From: Nautilus pompilius | Lineage: Eukaryota; Mollusca; Cephalopoda; Nautilida; Nautilidae | Length of the DNA stretch: 64,000 nucleotides | Assembly: GCA_018389105.1 (NCBI GenBank) | Contig: JACATO010000308.1 | Location: 1,611,001-1,675,000, forward strand | Reading direction: 5' to 3' | Part shown: positions 24,301-32,867 of the stretch, piece by piece | Layout of the letters: every line of letters starts with the position of its first letter | Position numbering within the stretch: position 1 is the stretch's first letter | The notes under the pieces: model-generated | Told to the model about the DNA's origin: nothing | The model's database searches: none | Seen by the model: the letters and a program-made list of their open reading frames with translations, nothing else | Position numbers and translations under genes: made by a program

Positions 24301-25555
24301 GCTCACATTTTTTATTTTGACAATTTGGAATTTAATGATGAACTTATTATCTGATTTTCTCATTTTTTTAAAAAAGCAATGTTTAAATTGTGATAACTAT
24401 ATTAAATATGTGGACTGCTTTTGGTCTAGTTGTGGCATTTCAAGTAACATCCAATATTGTTAGTCATCTTTCTTTGTCGAACACTCATGAAGTGAAACAG
24501 CATGATACAGAGGTTTACAGCACCACAGGGGTCCTGCATCTCCATCTTCAGCCATTAGATGTTTTTCAGGGGCTCTTCCCTTAGACCAGTCACCTGCCAC
24601 GGCTTGGTTGTAAAGTGCTTGGTCTACCCTCCTAGAAAGGTTGCTTGCCATAGCTATGTAGTCCTTTCCACCCGCTCCAGATGACCAGGGCTATTTTTTG
24701 TGTGTCTCTCTCACCATGTTCTCAGCCTTCTGCAGAGCCTGCTGGAGTTGCCTTCATGGCCACCGGACCCACTGTTGGTCTCTCCCACCCAGTCCACCAA
24801 AACCAGCCTTCACATGCTTTGGGTAGACATTCCCTAATTCACCGAGGGTATCAAACCCGACAGCTACCCTCACCTGCCGAAGTGGTTTACAAGGGTGTGG
24901 CTGCTGTGCATGCTACAGCTTCTTGGAGCTAGCAGGTGAGAGCTGAGTATCAGGTGGGATCAAAGGAGGGCAGGTGCCCCAAAAGGACTTGACAGTGCCC
25001 CCCCCCCAACCAGATGTGCTATCCCCCTGAACACCCCATTGTTAGTCTGAAATTCATACATTTCTTTTGGCTAGAGGTAAATAAGGTTTAACTTCATCTT
25101 AGATCCTATACAGTAGGTTTTCCATATTAAAGTAGTTAAATATTACTTTTTAAAAATATATTTAGAAATACTTATGTATATTTTTGTGTATTACCTTTCT
25201 AAATTAAAGTTTTTTTTAAGACAAATGAATGATAAGACTCTTTTTTGTTTTTCAAAACAGTTTGTTCAACTCACTGACACAGATTCAGTATATTGCAATG
25301 TATTGTATTTTAGTTTTGTAAATACGTATGTTGATTTTGCTTTTTCCAAATGTTTTTAGTTACATTCATTCTTTTCTTTTCCTTTTTCAGTCTACAAAAT
25401 TTGAAAATCCCATATATGATACATTATATAACAATGAAAGCTCACAAGTGCTTCTGCCAAAACAAGATGAAAATCATCAACTTTTAAATGATGATACCTT
25501 CCATGTTCGTTACTATGGTGATGCTGAGTCACATCCAAATACATCATTTGCGTAA
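212..25555 (+). CDS. LRP1: LRP1-like endocytic receptor, C-terminal part (20 exons, 5' end outside window)
   Basis: Coding exons: 212-352, 564-689, 1141-1272, 2187-2266, 5623-5763, 6090-6292, 7467-7687, 8148-8330, 9057-9258, 9866-9976, 10107-10211, 10715-10857, 13618-13878, 16728-16847, 16953-17070, 17827-17952, 18894-18973, 20403-20490, 22067-22181, 25391-25555. All have AG/GT borders and the phases agree throughout, giving 952 codons plus TAA after the first split codon. Domain order is LDLa, EGF, calcium-binding-type EGF, YWTD beta-propeller, EGF linker, ten EGF repeats, membrane segment, and a tail with NPLY and FENPIY. This order, a basic RRKKR site at the propeller start, and the NPxY-TLY tail match the light-chain end of vertebrate LRP1, a furin-cleaved scavenger and signalling receptor. 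LRP1B or a lineage-specific LRP1/2-type paralogue is the alternative. The upstream ligand-binding clusters are outside the window. Confidence 0.9.
564..689 (+). CDS. LRP1: LRP1-like exon: EGF-like repeat
   Basis: Symmetrical phase 1-1 exon of 126 bp encoding one six-cysteine EGF module (CSKGSSGC...C.C...C). The acceptor follows a long T tract (ttttttag) and the donor is gtaaac. Phase 1-1 EGF exons are the usual shuffled module of the LDL-receptor family. Confidence 0.9.
1141..1272 (+). CDS. LRP1: LRP1-like exon: calcium-binding-type EGF repeat
   Basis: Phase 1-1 exon of 132 bp. It opens with DVDEC, the calcium-binding EGF signature, and continues GTCSQRC then C.C with an aromatic residue (YYCHC). 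In LRP1 this module sits immediately before the final propeller, which agrees with the exons that follow. Confidence 0.92.
2187..2266 (+). CDS. LRP1: LRP1-like exon: first strands of the beta-propeller (short exon without ATG)
   Basis: 80 bp, phase 1 in and phase 0 out, acceptor ttctttaaag, donor CAT|gtaagt. The translation starts GSHQCLLVAEGN and fits the LRP1 stretch that follows the EGF and opens blade one (a hydrophobic strand followed by A-D/E-x-N). Including it is required: the exon before ends in phase 1, while the exon after is cleanly open only in phase 0 from its consensus acceptor. Support is phase logic plus family resemblance. Confidence 0.85.
2460..3475 (-). mobile_element. Tc1-like transposon remnant in an LRP1 intron
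   Basis: Read on the minus strand near 2560-2690, frame-shifted peptide pieces match the end of a Tc1 transposase: MTWPNTEL, then NLIEHV-stop-AILNQSLQN, equivalent to WPxxSPDLNPIEHVWxIL. A terminal-repeat-like CACTG|TA lies at 3471-3477. Stops and frameshifts are frequent, so it is dead. The lower boundary is not visible. Confidence 0.6.
4080..4905 (-). mobile_element. Second Tc1-like transposon remnant in the same intron
   Basis: Minus-strand pieces at about 4170-4360 read ENGTTCHTIHVTKV, then KNQGIQLLPWTFQNPDMNSIN. These correspond to the DNAxxHTA...LPWPxxSPDLNPIE block of Tc1 transposases, with catalytic positions altered. A terminal inverted repeat with TA target ends at 4905 (minus-strand start CAGTGGCCCTGACATTAA); the TA is 4906-4907. 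It is degenerate. Confidence 0.65.
4908..5622. other. Intron remainder with a possible dispersed repeat
   Basis: The stretch 5097-5290 is less AT-rich than its surroundings and may be a piece of an unclassified repeat. No coding potential was found in the rest. Confidence 0.3.
5623..5763 (+). CDS. LRP1: LRP1-like exon: propeller blade and furin-type cleavage site
   Basis: 141 bp, phase 0-0, acceptor ttttaatttcag, donor GCG|gtaagt. It contains RIESLAVDM, equivalent to the start of an LRP1 propeller strand, and ends in NNRRKKRA. This basic run is encoded by 5746-5760 and lies where vertebrate LRP1 carries its furin site RHRR. The blade lacks a YWTD motif; the equivalent strand reads VLLLTTK. 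Confidence 0.9.
6090..6292 (+). CDS. LRP1: LRP1-like exon: YWTD propeller repeat
   Basis: 203 bp, phase 0 in, 2 out. It encodes PRAIATDWVSKHMYWTD and, after a GIRMSDYRGKN strand, ends in FAIAVDPETG, the standard hinge between two LDL-receptor class B (YWTD) repeats. A possible N-glycosylation sequon (NNAT) precedes it. If the RRKKR site is cut, this exon would encode the start of the membrane-bound light chain. Confidence 0.93.
6293..7466. other. LRP1 intron, nothing recognised
   Basis: AT-rich sequence with a short TA run near 6651-6666. No conserved ORF and no element termini were seen. Confidence 0.5.
7467..7687 (+). CDS. LRP1: LRP1-like exon: two YWTD propeller repeats
   Basis: 221 bp, phase 2 in, 1 out, acceptor tttttaacag, donor gtatgt. 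It contains IFWTDIGKNPAIESANLDG, GLPAGLTIDYANQRLYWTD and VETTDLEGKSR, i.e. two consecutive class B repeats with the usual I/V-E-x-x-x-L-D-G strand turns. Confidence 0.94.
8148..8330 (+). CDS. LRP1: LRP1-like exon: last propeller blade
   Basis: 183 bp, phase 1-1. It encodes KIDVFEDFLYVTTF, matching the P-F-S-I-D-V-F-E-D-Y-I-Y type strand of the closing LRP1 blade, then a long basic strand (RLHKFRITKMK) and the run-out into the EGF linker. Confidence 0.9.
8331..9056. other. LRP1 intron with a possible short repeat
   Basis: The segment around 8395-8690 is less AT-rich than its flanks and could be a SINE-like fragment, but no tail or target duplication was found. The CTTT repeats near 9030-9050 form the acceptor tract. 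Confidence 0.3.
9057..9258 (+). CDS. LRP1: LRP1-like exon: EGF linker plus start of the juxtamembrane EGF array
   Basis: 202 bp, phase 1 in, 2 out. It carries the EGF that packs against the propeller (CEIANC...CKCPDGYYL...C) and then CTDKCLNGGSC, the first half of the first juxtamembrane EGF, which is completed by the next exon. The donor splits the codon after KKC. Confidence 0.92.
9866..9976 (+). CDS. LRP1: LRP1-like exon: EGF repeats (second half and first half)
   Basis: 111 bp, phase 2-2. It completes the previous EGF (CLPRFNGSLC) and starts the next (CKGFCIKGTC). The shared phase-2 intron position after the fourth cysteine recurs in neighbouring exons, which suggests tandem exon duplication. 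Confidence 0.9.
10107..10211 (+). CDS. LRP1: LRP1-like exon: EGF repeats
   Basis: 105 bp, phase 2-2. It encodes CSHGYNGKKC closing one EGF and CSNYCKNRGLC opening the next. Only 130 bp separates it from the previous exon. Acceptor tctttaag, donor CA|gtaagt. Confidence 0.9.
10715..10857 (+). CDS. LRP1: LRP1-like exon: EGF repeats
   Basis: 143 bp, phase 2 in, 1 out. It encodes CRPDYIGTQC and then a complete EGF start to tail (CSVYCQNNATC...CHCPKGFTG), including an NAT sequon. The phase switch to 1 marks a change of exon layout within the EGF array. Confidence 0.92.
11205..13472 (-). mobile_element. Tigger/pogo-type transposon remnant (antisense in LRP1 intron)
   Basis: Minus-strand peptides at 11740-12110 follow the Tigger DDE core: LVYANVDDTDKLPLL, KLPLVYRYLSKVWMTSDIF, and LMMDICSVHP in place of LLLDNAPxHP. 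YRSKLNTIMQIK and a C-terminal section follow towards 11230. At the other end the minus strand begins CAGTAGAAGCTCGTTATT (ending at 13472 on +), a typical Tigger terminal repeat, followed by TA at 13473-13474. There are several stops, so it is inactive. The left end is poorly defined. Confidence 0.75.
13618..13878 (+). CDS. LRP1: LRP1-like exon: three EGF units (largest exon)
   Basis: 261 bp, phase 1-1. It contains HCFNGGVC...CRCLPDY, CHSYCKHAMSC...CKCPPTRAGNRC and the opening CKSFCKNGG of a further EGF. It lies after a 2.76-kb intron that carries a Tigger remnant, with a very long T tract at its acceptor. Confidence 0.94.
14343..16660 (-). mobile_element. hAT-family remnant with DUF4371-type transposase (antisense in LRP1 intron)
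   Basis: On the minus strand, 16012-16215 encodes ENELISLCKETI...GFKIIANESADISGKDQLSL, the DUF4371 start with its D-E-(T/A)-D-I-S motif. 15654-15854 encodes VVFVQCAAHILNLFMNDL, the hAT CxxHxLNL motif, followed by FFHQSPKRR. 14712-15062 holds a further C-terminal piece with an 81-bp internal duplication. Stops break the frame. Relatives are ZMYM/TTF-type hAT transposases. The termini are not certain; G-rich sequence at 14355-14402 may mark one end. Confidence 0.75.
14946..15107. repeat. Two-copy 81-bp tandem duplication
   Basis: The 81-bp unit starting gatagctttggcttca at 14946 repeats at 15027 with one visible difference (caaag/caagg). The unit is a multiple of three and stays in frame inside the antisense hAT ORF, duplicating 27 residues. 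Confidence 0.9.
16728..16847 (+). CDS. LRP1: LRP1-like exon: EGF repeats
   Basis: 120 bp, phase 1-1. It encodes MCSANSLGILKCKCPAEFNGRHC and CSSDCKNGGVCKM. It completes the EGF opened in the previous exon across a 2.85-kb intron holding an antisense hAT remnant. Confidence 0.92.
16953..17070 (+). CDS. LRP1: LRP1-like exon: EGF repeats
   Basis: 118 bp, phase 1 in, 2 out, only 105 bp from the previous exon. It encodes VCHCDEYHFGKYC and CACKNNGNC...GIIICK. Acceptor tttgaatgcag. Confidence 0.92.
17827..17952 (+). CDS. LRP1: LRP1-like exon: EGF repeat
   Basis: 126 bp, phase 2-2. It encodes CPTYFTSKFC and CQNYCFHGGICIGC. The last EGF has a longer inter-cysteine stretch (KIDNKTNPFCETC) with an NKT sequon. 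Confidence 0.92.
17953..18893. other. LRP1 intron with a probable short dispersed repeat
   Basis: The stretch 18340-18510 has higher GC and a SINE-like feel (aagtgctggcccccatac). No target duplication or poly(A) was seen, so it is unclassified. Confidence 0.3.
18894..18973 (+). CDS. LRP1: LRP1-like exon: last EGF half and juxtamembrane stalk
   Basis: 80 bp, phase 2 in, 1 out. It closes the last EGF with CTVGYTGQRCES and then encodes a short cysteine-free stalk (IAIVESTIPNKVTI) leading to the membrane segment. Confidence 0.88.
18974..20402. other. LRP1 intron, no feature recognised
   Basis: AT-rich intron between the stalk exon and the transmembrane exon. The ORF at 19552-19803 has no recognisable motif and no splice support. 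Confidence 0.45.
20403..20490 (+). CDS. LRP1: LRP1-like exon: transmembrane helix
   Basis: 88 bp, phase 1 in, 2 out. After NPW it encodes a continuous hydrophobic run (VIIVPLLALLAILTVVITV) followed by the basic stop-transfer YIFKRNKG. A single type I membrane segment is expected here in LRP1. Confidence 0.92.
20950..21560. repeat. Unclassified dispersed-repeat fragment in LRP1 intron
   Basis: A block with markedly lower AT than the intron around it and no splice-compatible ORF. It probably is a fragment of a retroelement or SINE, but no diagnostic motif was found. Confidence 0.3.
22067..22181 (+). CDS. LRP1: LRP1-like exon: cytoplasmic tail with proximal NPxY
   Basis: 115 bp, phase 2 in, 0 out. 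It contains NPLY (22119-22130), followed by acidic residues (ESDDVDLHD). This corresponds to the membrane-proximal NPTY of vertebrate LRP1, a docking site for PTB-domain adaptors. Confidence 0.92.
22569..24068 (+). mobile_element. hAT remnant of ZBED5/FAM200 type (sense in LRP1 intron)
   Basis: It begins cagggggttctcaa at 22569, a hAT-like terminus, and a matching inverted end (gaaccactg) lies at 24060-24068. Between them, plus-strand pieces read ILPAAVEMVITML, IPLSND, HSDEAMDSAKDAHLIKYIRF and DLFFCKEITG. All recur in the better-preserved minus-strand copy at 60030-62695. The 8 bases outside the two ends do not match (aagtatac versus ggtttata), so the termini are tentative. It is dead by several stops. 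Confidence 0.65.
24460..25060 (-). repeat. GC-richer unclassified repeat in the last LRP1 intron
   Basis: About 600 bp with clearly higher GC than its flanks. The minus strand has an open stretch (24460-24651, MASNLSRRVDQALYNQ) without a domain I know. It ends near a C-homopolymer at about 25000. It is probably a fragment of a retroelement or a multi-copy non-coding repeat. Confidence 0.35.
25391..25555 (+). CDS. LRP1: LRP1-like terminal coding exon: distal NPxY and C-terminus
   Basis: Begins in phase 0 after cctttttcag and ends at TAA 25553-25555. It has FENPIY (25400-25417), an FxNPxY-type coated-pit signal, followed by DTLY, close to the distal NPVYATLY of LRP1. A di-leucine (HQLLNDD) follows. 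The final 20 residues, with no cysteines, show no family motif I recognise. Confidence 0.93.
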   Translation, partial: STKFENPIYDTLYNNESSQVLLPKQDENHQLLNDDTFHVRYYGDAESHPNTSFA

Positions 25556-26057
25556 CAGAAATAGACATTGGCCAGAGGTTTGTGCTTGTTGAGATTGGTC
25601 AGCCTGGCTCATTGAAAGATTTCAGAAGCTTTTGGTTTGCAGGCTTTGTCTAGTGTTGCTCTGGCTACAGTAATCACACCAGTGAGGAACATAGATAATA
25701 TTTTTCATGGTTGTGTGATTTTTATTTATTTTTTTTTAAAGAAAACAGAATATTCCATGCTTCCAGACTGTATACAGAATATTTTGTGTAGTATCAGCTG
25801 CTTATTGAATGAGATCTCTGCTGAATTTTGAAAGATAAAATACAAACAGAAAGGTTTATTTTGTAATGAGCAAGTTTTTATTATTATTTATCTATAGTAT
25901 ATCTCACTACAAAAAGAAAAAATTTGTCAATTTAATAGGCTTGAAACTTTGTCTGATGGGGCTTTGTGGCAGCTTTATCATCAAGTGTTGTGTAACTTTT
26001 ATTTTATCTGAATCTAAACTATCCACGTGTACTGTCATTGTTTGAAAAAAAATTTGT

Positions 26058-26076
26058 ACACACACACACACACACA
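26058..26076. repeat. (AC)n microsatellite
   Basis: Uninterrupted alternating AC run inside the probable 3' UTR. Confidence 0.9.
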
Positions 26077-27597
26077 GTGTAAACAAGGCGAGCTGTATAA
26101 ATTGTGTAATAATGTCAGATAAAGATGTTTGCTTTTGATTGCTTTTATATCTATCTACTTTTTAAAGAGATAGTATAAAAGAATTAATTAATTAGTTGTA
26201 AATACAAATTAGTATTATTTTATCATTATTAAAATAACATAAAAGTGAAAGAATTAAAAAACCTAAGTTAGACCAGAAACTTGACACACTAGTAGATGTG
26301 GCACTGTAGAAAAATACTCCATTTGCGCTTTCTTTAATTGACTTTTAATAAGATAATTTTTAAAAAAACAAACATTAAAGTAATTGACAATCTATTTTAC
26401 TATTGGCTTATCTTTAAAAAAAAAAATTTAACAACTTTTTCTAATAGTTTTTTAATAAAAATGTTTAAAGACTAATAGTTAAAGATAAGATTACCGTAAG
26501 TTCTTACATCTGGGTTAAGAATGGTTTTAGTTAAGATATCTGAAAGTCTTGATTAATGTTACCATATAAAACTTTCAAAATTTAATTTATTGCATATATA
26601 TTGTTAAATAAAATACTAAATATATTTAGAAAATTTCAGACAAAAGCAAATAATGGTATTCATGTAAAATTAAAAAATAATCTGCCAATGGATTGTCAAC
26701 TGCATTTATCAGACATTCATTTTAATTATACCCTCATGGTTCATTCTAAAAGGAAAATGTAATTATTTTAGGATGCTTTTAGCTGAAGATTGGGAAAAGT
26801 TATGGGCTTCTTTTTGATTTTTTTCCTTTGTTGACAATCAGTATAATACTTGATTTTAATTTTTGGTTTCTTATGTTATACACTACTACATGTTATATTA
26901 TTAGCTCTTCTGTTAGTCAAATTTAATCAACAATATGTGGAACATTAGCTTAACACTTCGGAGCCACCAAATTGCTTCTCGTAAGAGCAAGAAAATGGAA
27001 GAAAAAATTTTACAAAGTTAATTAAACTAGATGTGCATAAACATTTATTATGTGATACCAGATTATTCTGTGGGTTTACTTAATTGGTTAAAAACTGATT
27101 TAGCCTCTCTAGTTATTGTTGGACTCATTTCAAAGCTTGCATTTAAACAACAACAAAAATATACATGCATATAATCTTATTCTTTATTGTTGGAAGATTC
27201 CACATTTGATCTGTTACTGACCACAACAGTTTAGCGTAAAATATCCTGAACTTTTAATACCAAAAACGGGCTGTGATCAGACTCTGCAAAGATGTTTTTG
27301 GCAGCGATGATCTAGGCCACTGTTAAGCATTGGCCAGGCAATATAAAAGATGTTTTTCAAATAATTCTGGTTTGTTTGTTTTTAAAAAGCAGTTGTAAAA
27401 GCAAACCAAATTTTCTTTATTGTTGTTTCTGTTTTATGTTGCTGTAGCCTGCATAACTGGTATGTTTATGAGTTCACTGCCACAAAGCTTTTGTGTTTCC
27501 ATCCTTACAGACATTGAATGCAGATGTATTTATACTGTTTGTGTTATGCTTTGACTTGTTTGTACATTTTGTTCAGCAGCATTTTTATTCTGTTATA

Positions 27598-27625
27598 GTG
27601 TGTGTGTGTGTGTGTGTGTGTGTGT
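27598..27625. repeat. (GT)n microsatellite
   Basis: Uninterrupted 28-base GT run in the probable 3' UTR. Confidence 0.9.
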
Positions 27626-28235
27626 ACATCAGTCGCTACTGTGTTTTTCAGTGTAGCCCAGGTGCAGCTTCTCAACACTTGTAAATTATCTGAACAAAAA
27701 TGTAGAATAACTAATGATGTAGATTTAAACTTCTTGTCCATTACATAGTTTCTAAAGAATATAATTTTTTAGTAAATTTTTAAGGAGACATTTAGATTGC
27801 ATATGAATGCTAGTATTTTTATTTTTGTTGCTTTTTCTAGTATCAGTCTGGAATTTTTAAAATTTGTTTTAAAAAAATAGCTGATATGAAATTATAAAAC
27901 AGAATCACCAGTACATTTTGAATACTTAAATCTGTAGAAAATATAGTTAGCACAATAAGTCAGTTTTCCACATAGCCCACTAACCTTTATTTTTCAAAAC
28001 ATCCATCTGACTTGCATATTAAAGAAATGCAAATCAGCAGACACTGAAAATGAAACTGTAGCAAGAAACACTAATATATACACCTCAATAGAAGCTTTGC
28101 TCAAATTTACCAGCTTTGAAAATATTTTTGTATATACATTGTATGTACTTTTACATTGCTTTGCTTAAATAATCTCTCATGTATATATAAAACAATCTTT
28201 TGTACATGACCTTTGCATCACTTTGGTTTACTAAA

Positions 28236-28241
28236 AATAAA
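28236..28241 (+). promoter_or_regulatory. Candidate polyadenylation signal AATAAA
   Basis: Canonical hexamer followed at about 28276 by a T-rich, GT-containing stretch (cttgtcttttttg), the expected downstream element. It would give a 2.7-kb 3' UTR. Other AATAAA hexamers nearby make the choice uncertain. Confidence 0.4.
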
Positions 28242-28262
28242 TTTCTCATTTCTTTTATCAAT

Positions 28263-30780
28263 ATCTTTTGCACAACTTGTCTTTTTTGTTTATTCCACCA
28301 CTGTGAGCTGCTAGCTCTCTTTTTTTTGAAAAATCTATGTACTTGGACACTTTATAAGCAGAATTTTTAATTTATCTTAAGTTAGTTGTGGAGAAATTTG
28401 AAGGTAGGCATTTGAAACTATTTTTTAAAAAACAGGAATGAAGAGAAGACTTATTTCTGCTTTAAGTGCTTATCCTAGAGCTAAAATGTATTTTTTTTTA
28501 CTAATTTAGCCATGGACTAAAGAGTGAGTTAAGATGAAAAGTTTCTGGTGGTGATAATTTTAGTATTAGCCAAATTGTTTTTACACCTGTATGCAAGCCA
28601 AACAGCTAATTGCTTGCCATTTGATCTAATACATGAAAATGTGCAAGTCGACAAATGAAGAAATTATTTTGAGTTGGAATTCCAGCAAACTTTCAATACA
28701 CAGTTCATAAGTATAAACTGGCTAGGTTTTTGGCATGGCTTGATACTAGAAATAGTTTTCTTTTTAATAACAGAATTGTAAATGAATGGCCTAAATTGCT
28801 ATCAATAGTGATTGACTGATACTGCAAATTAGTTTAAAAATTATATTGATACATTTCTTTATCATGTTGGGAGGATCTTTGCATAAGCCATAATTGGATA
28901 GTTTCCTGCTGCCTTATCTCCCCCGTTCTTTCTGTAATGTACTGGTGAGACACCACTAGTCACTAGCATCAGATTGATAGTGAATTAGAAAAGACCTTTT
29001 ACATTCTAAAATTATACATATCTTATTTCAATAGATATTAGAATTCAGCTACTGTCCATCAGGTTATTTCAGTTAAATTCAAATTATTACATTTTAAATA
29101 CTGTTTATATATAGAATAGTGATTATTTTATTTTCTGATTGATTTTTATGAATCACTGGTCATTGTTTTTACTTTTGAAACAACTTGCCAACAATGCTAA
29201 AATGTGTAGTGCCAAAAAATTTTTTTTAAGTTTCAGCTTTGATTTGTTTGGGGTGCTTGTTTTTATATACCTTTAGAAATTACAATCTATGATGTCTGTT
29301 GGATAGATATTTAGAAAATTAACCTTAACTCATAATTATATCATGTTGTAATTTTATCTTTCAAGTCCTTTTGTTGTTTGTTTCAGAATTCCTTTTATGA
29401 ATTAATAATTATTTTAAACTATTTTTCTTGTTTTATATGACAAATTATATTTGCAGATTTAATAATATAAAGAAAATCACGTTTGGTACTGTGTCAAACA
29501 AAGGAAGTTAAATTCAGTCCACTCATTATAGAAATTAAATGCTTTTTAACAGAAATCAATTCTGGTAAGGCAGTTACTCAAATTAAGGTAATTAATTAAA
29601 TATTTTCCAATAATAATAAACCGCAATTTTAATGAAAATTTGTTCAGTCTAATAATGCTAGTTTTGCCAAACAGTTGATTCAAATCACCATTAAATACAT
29701 GAGCTTTTAAATATGTTCCACTTTTTGGCCCATGTAAGTTCCTGTTTCCCAACTTAGATTTTGTGGAGGCTTATTTACAGCGGCCTGACTGTAGAAAAAC
29801 ATCATGCTGGACCATTGCCAGTCAAATTTTATTTTGCTTATCTCATCTTGACAAGTCATTTCTCTACAGTTTTACAAACTAAAAGCTTAATTTCTTTTTT
29901 TTTAATGCTTTTAAAAGATGATCAGAAATGATTTAGTTGTTTTTTTCTTTTTACGGTTTTCTAAAATTATTGCCAGAAATAAAATGTAGTTTTGACATAA
30001 CACTTATTACATTTTCTTGATCTACTGTTAGCAAAATACAGAGTCCAAACAATTTTACATGATTTCCAGGCTACTGGATTATTTGTGTGCTGAAGATAAA
30101 TTTCACCTGTAAAGACTTTGTGGAAATTCTAAAAATTCAAAGAAAACCACTAACCAAACAATGGCTGGTGGTTTACTTTTGTGTTCCTGTGGTGTCATTT
30201 TAAAATGAAGAATCATGTTAATTCTATCTGTGATAACTATAGTTTTGAGAATTGCTGGTTCAGATTAAGTTAACTAATGCAAAAATATCTTCATAAAAAA
30301 GACTGAATATTTTCATCCTTAAATTGCATGATTAATAGATTTAATAATGTTACATATTTTGTCACTACAAACACTAGTAATAATAGTAAGATAATTCTGC
30401 ACTGTTAATTCTATTTGTGTTGAAATTTTTTTAGATATTGAAAAAGAAATTAATATCAGTTTTAATATTGTTAATCATGCAGCACTAGTACATTCCCATA
30501 GACTTATATCTGCATTTAAAGTGTTTTGTTTTGGGCAATTTTGTTGTTATGGTAGCAGAATAATTATAAAATGAATGAGGGCAGAGTTTTGTTGGCTGAT
30601 GTAAGAAAGCTGGTCATAGTACATGATAGTTTTAAAAGAAAATGTAACGTGATTACTGCATGTAATCTAGGAGTCTTTCTGGGTTTGTTTAATATTGTCA
30701 AAATGTGCTTGTTTTATGTTAGTAATATTCATGAGTTTTATACAGAAATAAATCTCTAAGACTGAAATAACAATCAGTTA

Positions 30781-30825
<45 letters not shown>

Positions 30826-32863
30826 ATGTGAGGAAATAATTTCAGAAAAATGTAACTATTAAATCTGAAACTAATATATACTGAATTGTTTGAATTTAAT
30901 AAACTCATTGTAATTAATTGAATCATAACAAATAAAACATGTTTTATTCCTATCAGAAATGTTTCAAAAGCATGTTTTTATTATTATATTATATAAATTC
31001 ATCAGGCTTTTTATTAATGCTTTGTTTTTGTTTAGTTTTTTTTTTTTCAATTATTGTTAAGAATCCTACTACCATTGAAAATAAATGCATATACTGGTTA
31101 AAGTGTGAGAATGTGATATTGGAAAAATAAAATTAAATTAATGCTTTAAGAGCAACTGATCATGTTCTCTACTTTTTTTAAATTTTAACTATGTAACTTG
31201 CTGGTCTGACCATGATTTGAAAGATGTTTATTCTAAAGCATTTCTCACCACATTAAGAACCTCTCATTTTCTAAGTAAACTAATTAAGTTAACTGGTATG
31301 CAATATAATGGACAACATCTTTACATGATAACATTCTCTAAGTTGGATGTCATGATTGTAATCTAGAGCTATTGTAATGGATAGAATTATTTACTAATAT
31401 TCAACAATCTGAGGGTAGCAAAAATCATCACATTAGAGATTAAGAATATAATCAGTTTTCTAAAAGTACTAAAAAGGTTTTGGTGAATGTAGTGTGAAAA
31501 AAAACTTTTCTAGAAACTGGTACAAAATAATTATATTGTCTGGTATTTTCATTTGGCAATTTTTTGTTAAGATTTAGTTTGTTTTTCAGCAAGTTTGAAT
31601 GAAGATCTATGCAGCTTTCAGATATAAAATCCATAGTACCATCAGTCTTATAATTTTATTTGCAATTAAAGATTTCTGTTTAAGGTGAATGAAGCTTGGT
31701 AAATGGTTTGCAGATGATGCAGACATCTATGTTAAACCTATCACAATATGAGGAGGATTGGTTATGGTTGTTAAACATGTGGATATAAATTGAGATTATA
31801 CCATAAAATGTTATAATGTGTGCATTGCAAGCAGAAATAAAAGCAAAAAAATTTAGAAAGGAAAGAAAGCTTACAAATTTTGAGATGAGAGCAGGTTGCA
31901 GTTTTACAACCTATTTTGTTGTTTTTACTTAGTAAAAGGAAATAAAATAACAAAACTATTTTGCATTATGATATAAAGACATCTGTTCAAGCTTCCACCG
32001 ACAACATGCATTAGGAAATGTGAACTGTTTTTTTCTTTCTTGCAGGAGACAAGAAACATTACTATGACAATTTAATTATTGATCTTAATAGATGTATTTA
32101 CCTAACATAACATGTGACAGCTGCTTAATAATGGGATATCACTTCAACTTCTAAAATGACTTAGACTTTTGGTGGCATGGGTCTTGATTGAAAGATGATT
32201 ATAGTAAAAGGTGTGGCATAGTTGCCTGTCTTTGTCAACACTGATTTCATTTTAGCCAGGTACATCAAATATTTTCCATCATTTATGCCCAAAGGTAAAC
32301 AGATAGTTCAGATATTTGTGCTTGAATTAATATGCTATAGCTTGAGCAGCACATTAAATTTTCCTGTGACCTCATTTTCTCCCTAGTTCTGACTAACAGT
32401 CTGCTGGATGCATTAAATAATCATTCAGAAAGAATTCTATACTAAAAATTCATCACTCCTGTTTAAATTATCCATTTACTCTAATTTGCTCTGGTATTTA
32501 ATGTATAAGTTAGTCAAGGAGATTGCTTAAAAGCAGGTGGTGTCTGGAATTTTATAATGCACAATTACAGAAGATGGCTAACACTGCTTTGCTGTAGCAA
32601 AATAACTTTAACACTACAATTATGATAATATTTACAATTAAAAGGCTGAAAGGAGTGATTAAAAATATGTAAAATAAAGGCAAGCAACAGTGAACAGTTG
32701 ACTGTCTGGATGATTGCAAAGAAGAAGGATGTGTGAATTCCTATGATTACATTCTTCTCAAGATGTTTTCAATCATTGTGGCAAAACATAAATAGCTCCT
32801 CTAATGTTGATTATCATGTAAAATCTTGTTCCAAGTGAATTTTTTTTTTTTTTTAAATATTGC
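28263..32863. other. AT-rich intergenic DNA
   Basis: Beyond the TTA microsatellite, no conserved ORF, RNA gene or element terminus was recognised. The short ORFs here are AT-rich noise. Confidence 0.5.
30777..30824. repeat. (TTA)n microsatellite
   Basis: About 16 perfect TTA units in intergenic DNA downstream of the LRP1-like gene. Confidence 0.92.
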
Positions 32864-32867
32864 TTAA

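Larger units (their letters stand above)
25556..28262 (+). other. Probable 3' UTR of the LRP1-like gene
   Basis: AT-rich sequence without convincing ORFs follows the stop codon. AATAAA at 28236-28241, followed within about 40 bases by a T/GT-rich stretch, is the best-looking polyadenylation site. Earlier candidates, such as AATAAA at 26608-26613, cannot be excluded, so the end point is inference. Confidence 0.45.

Noticed and set aside
26608-26613. Earlier AATAAA as the LRP1 polyadenylation signal
   Set aside because: Kept only as an alternative; the downstream GT-rich element is weaker than at 28236.
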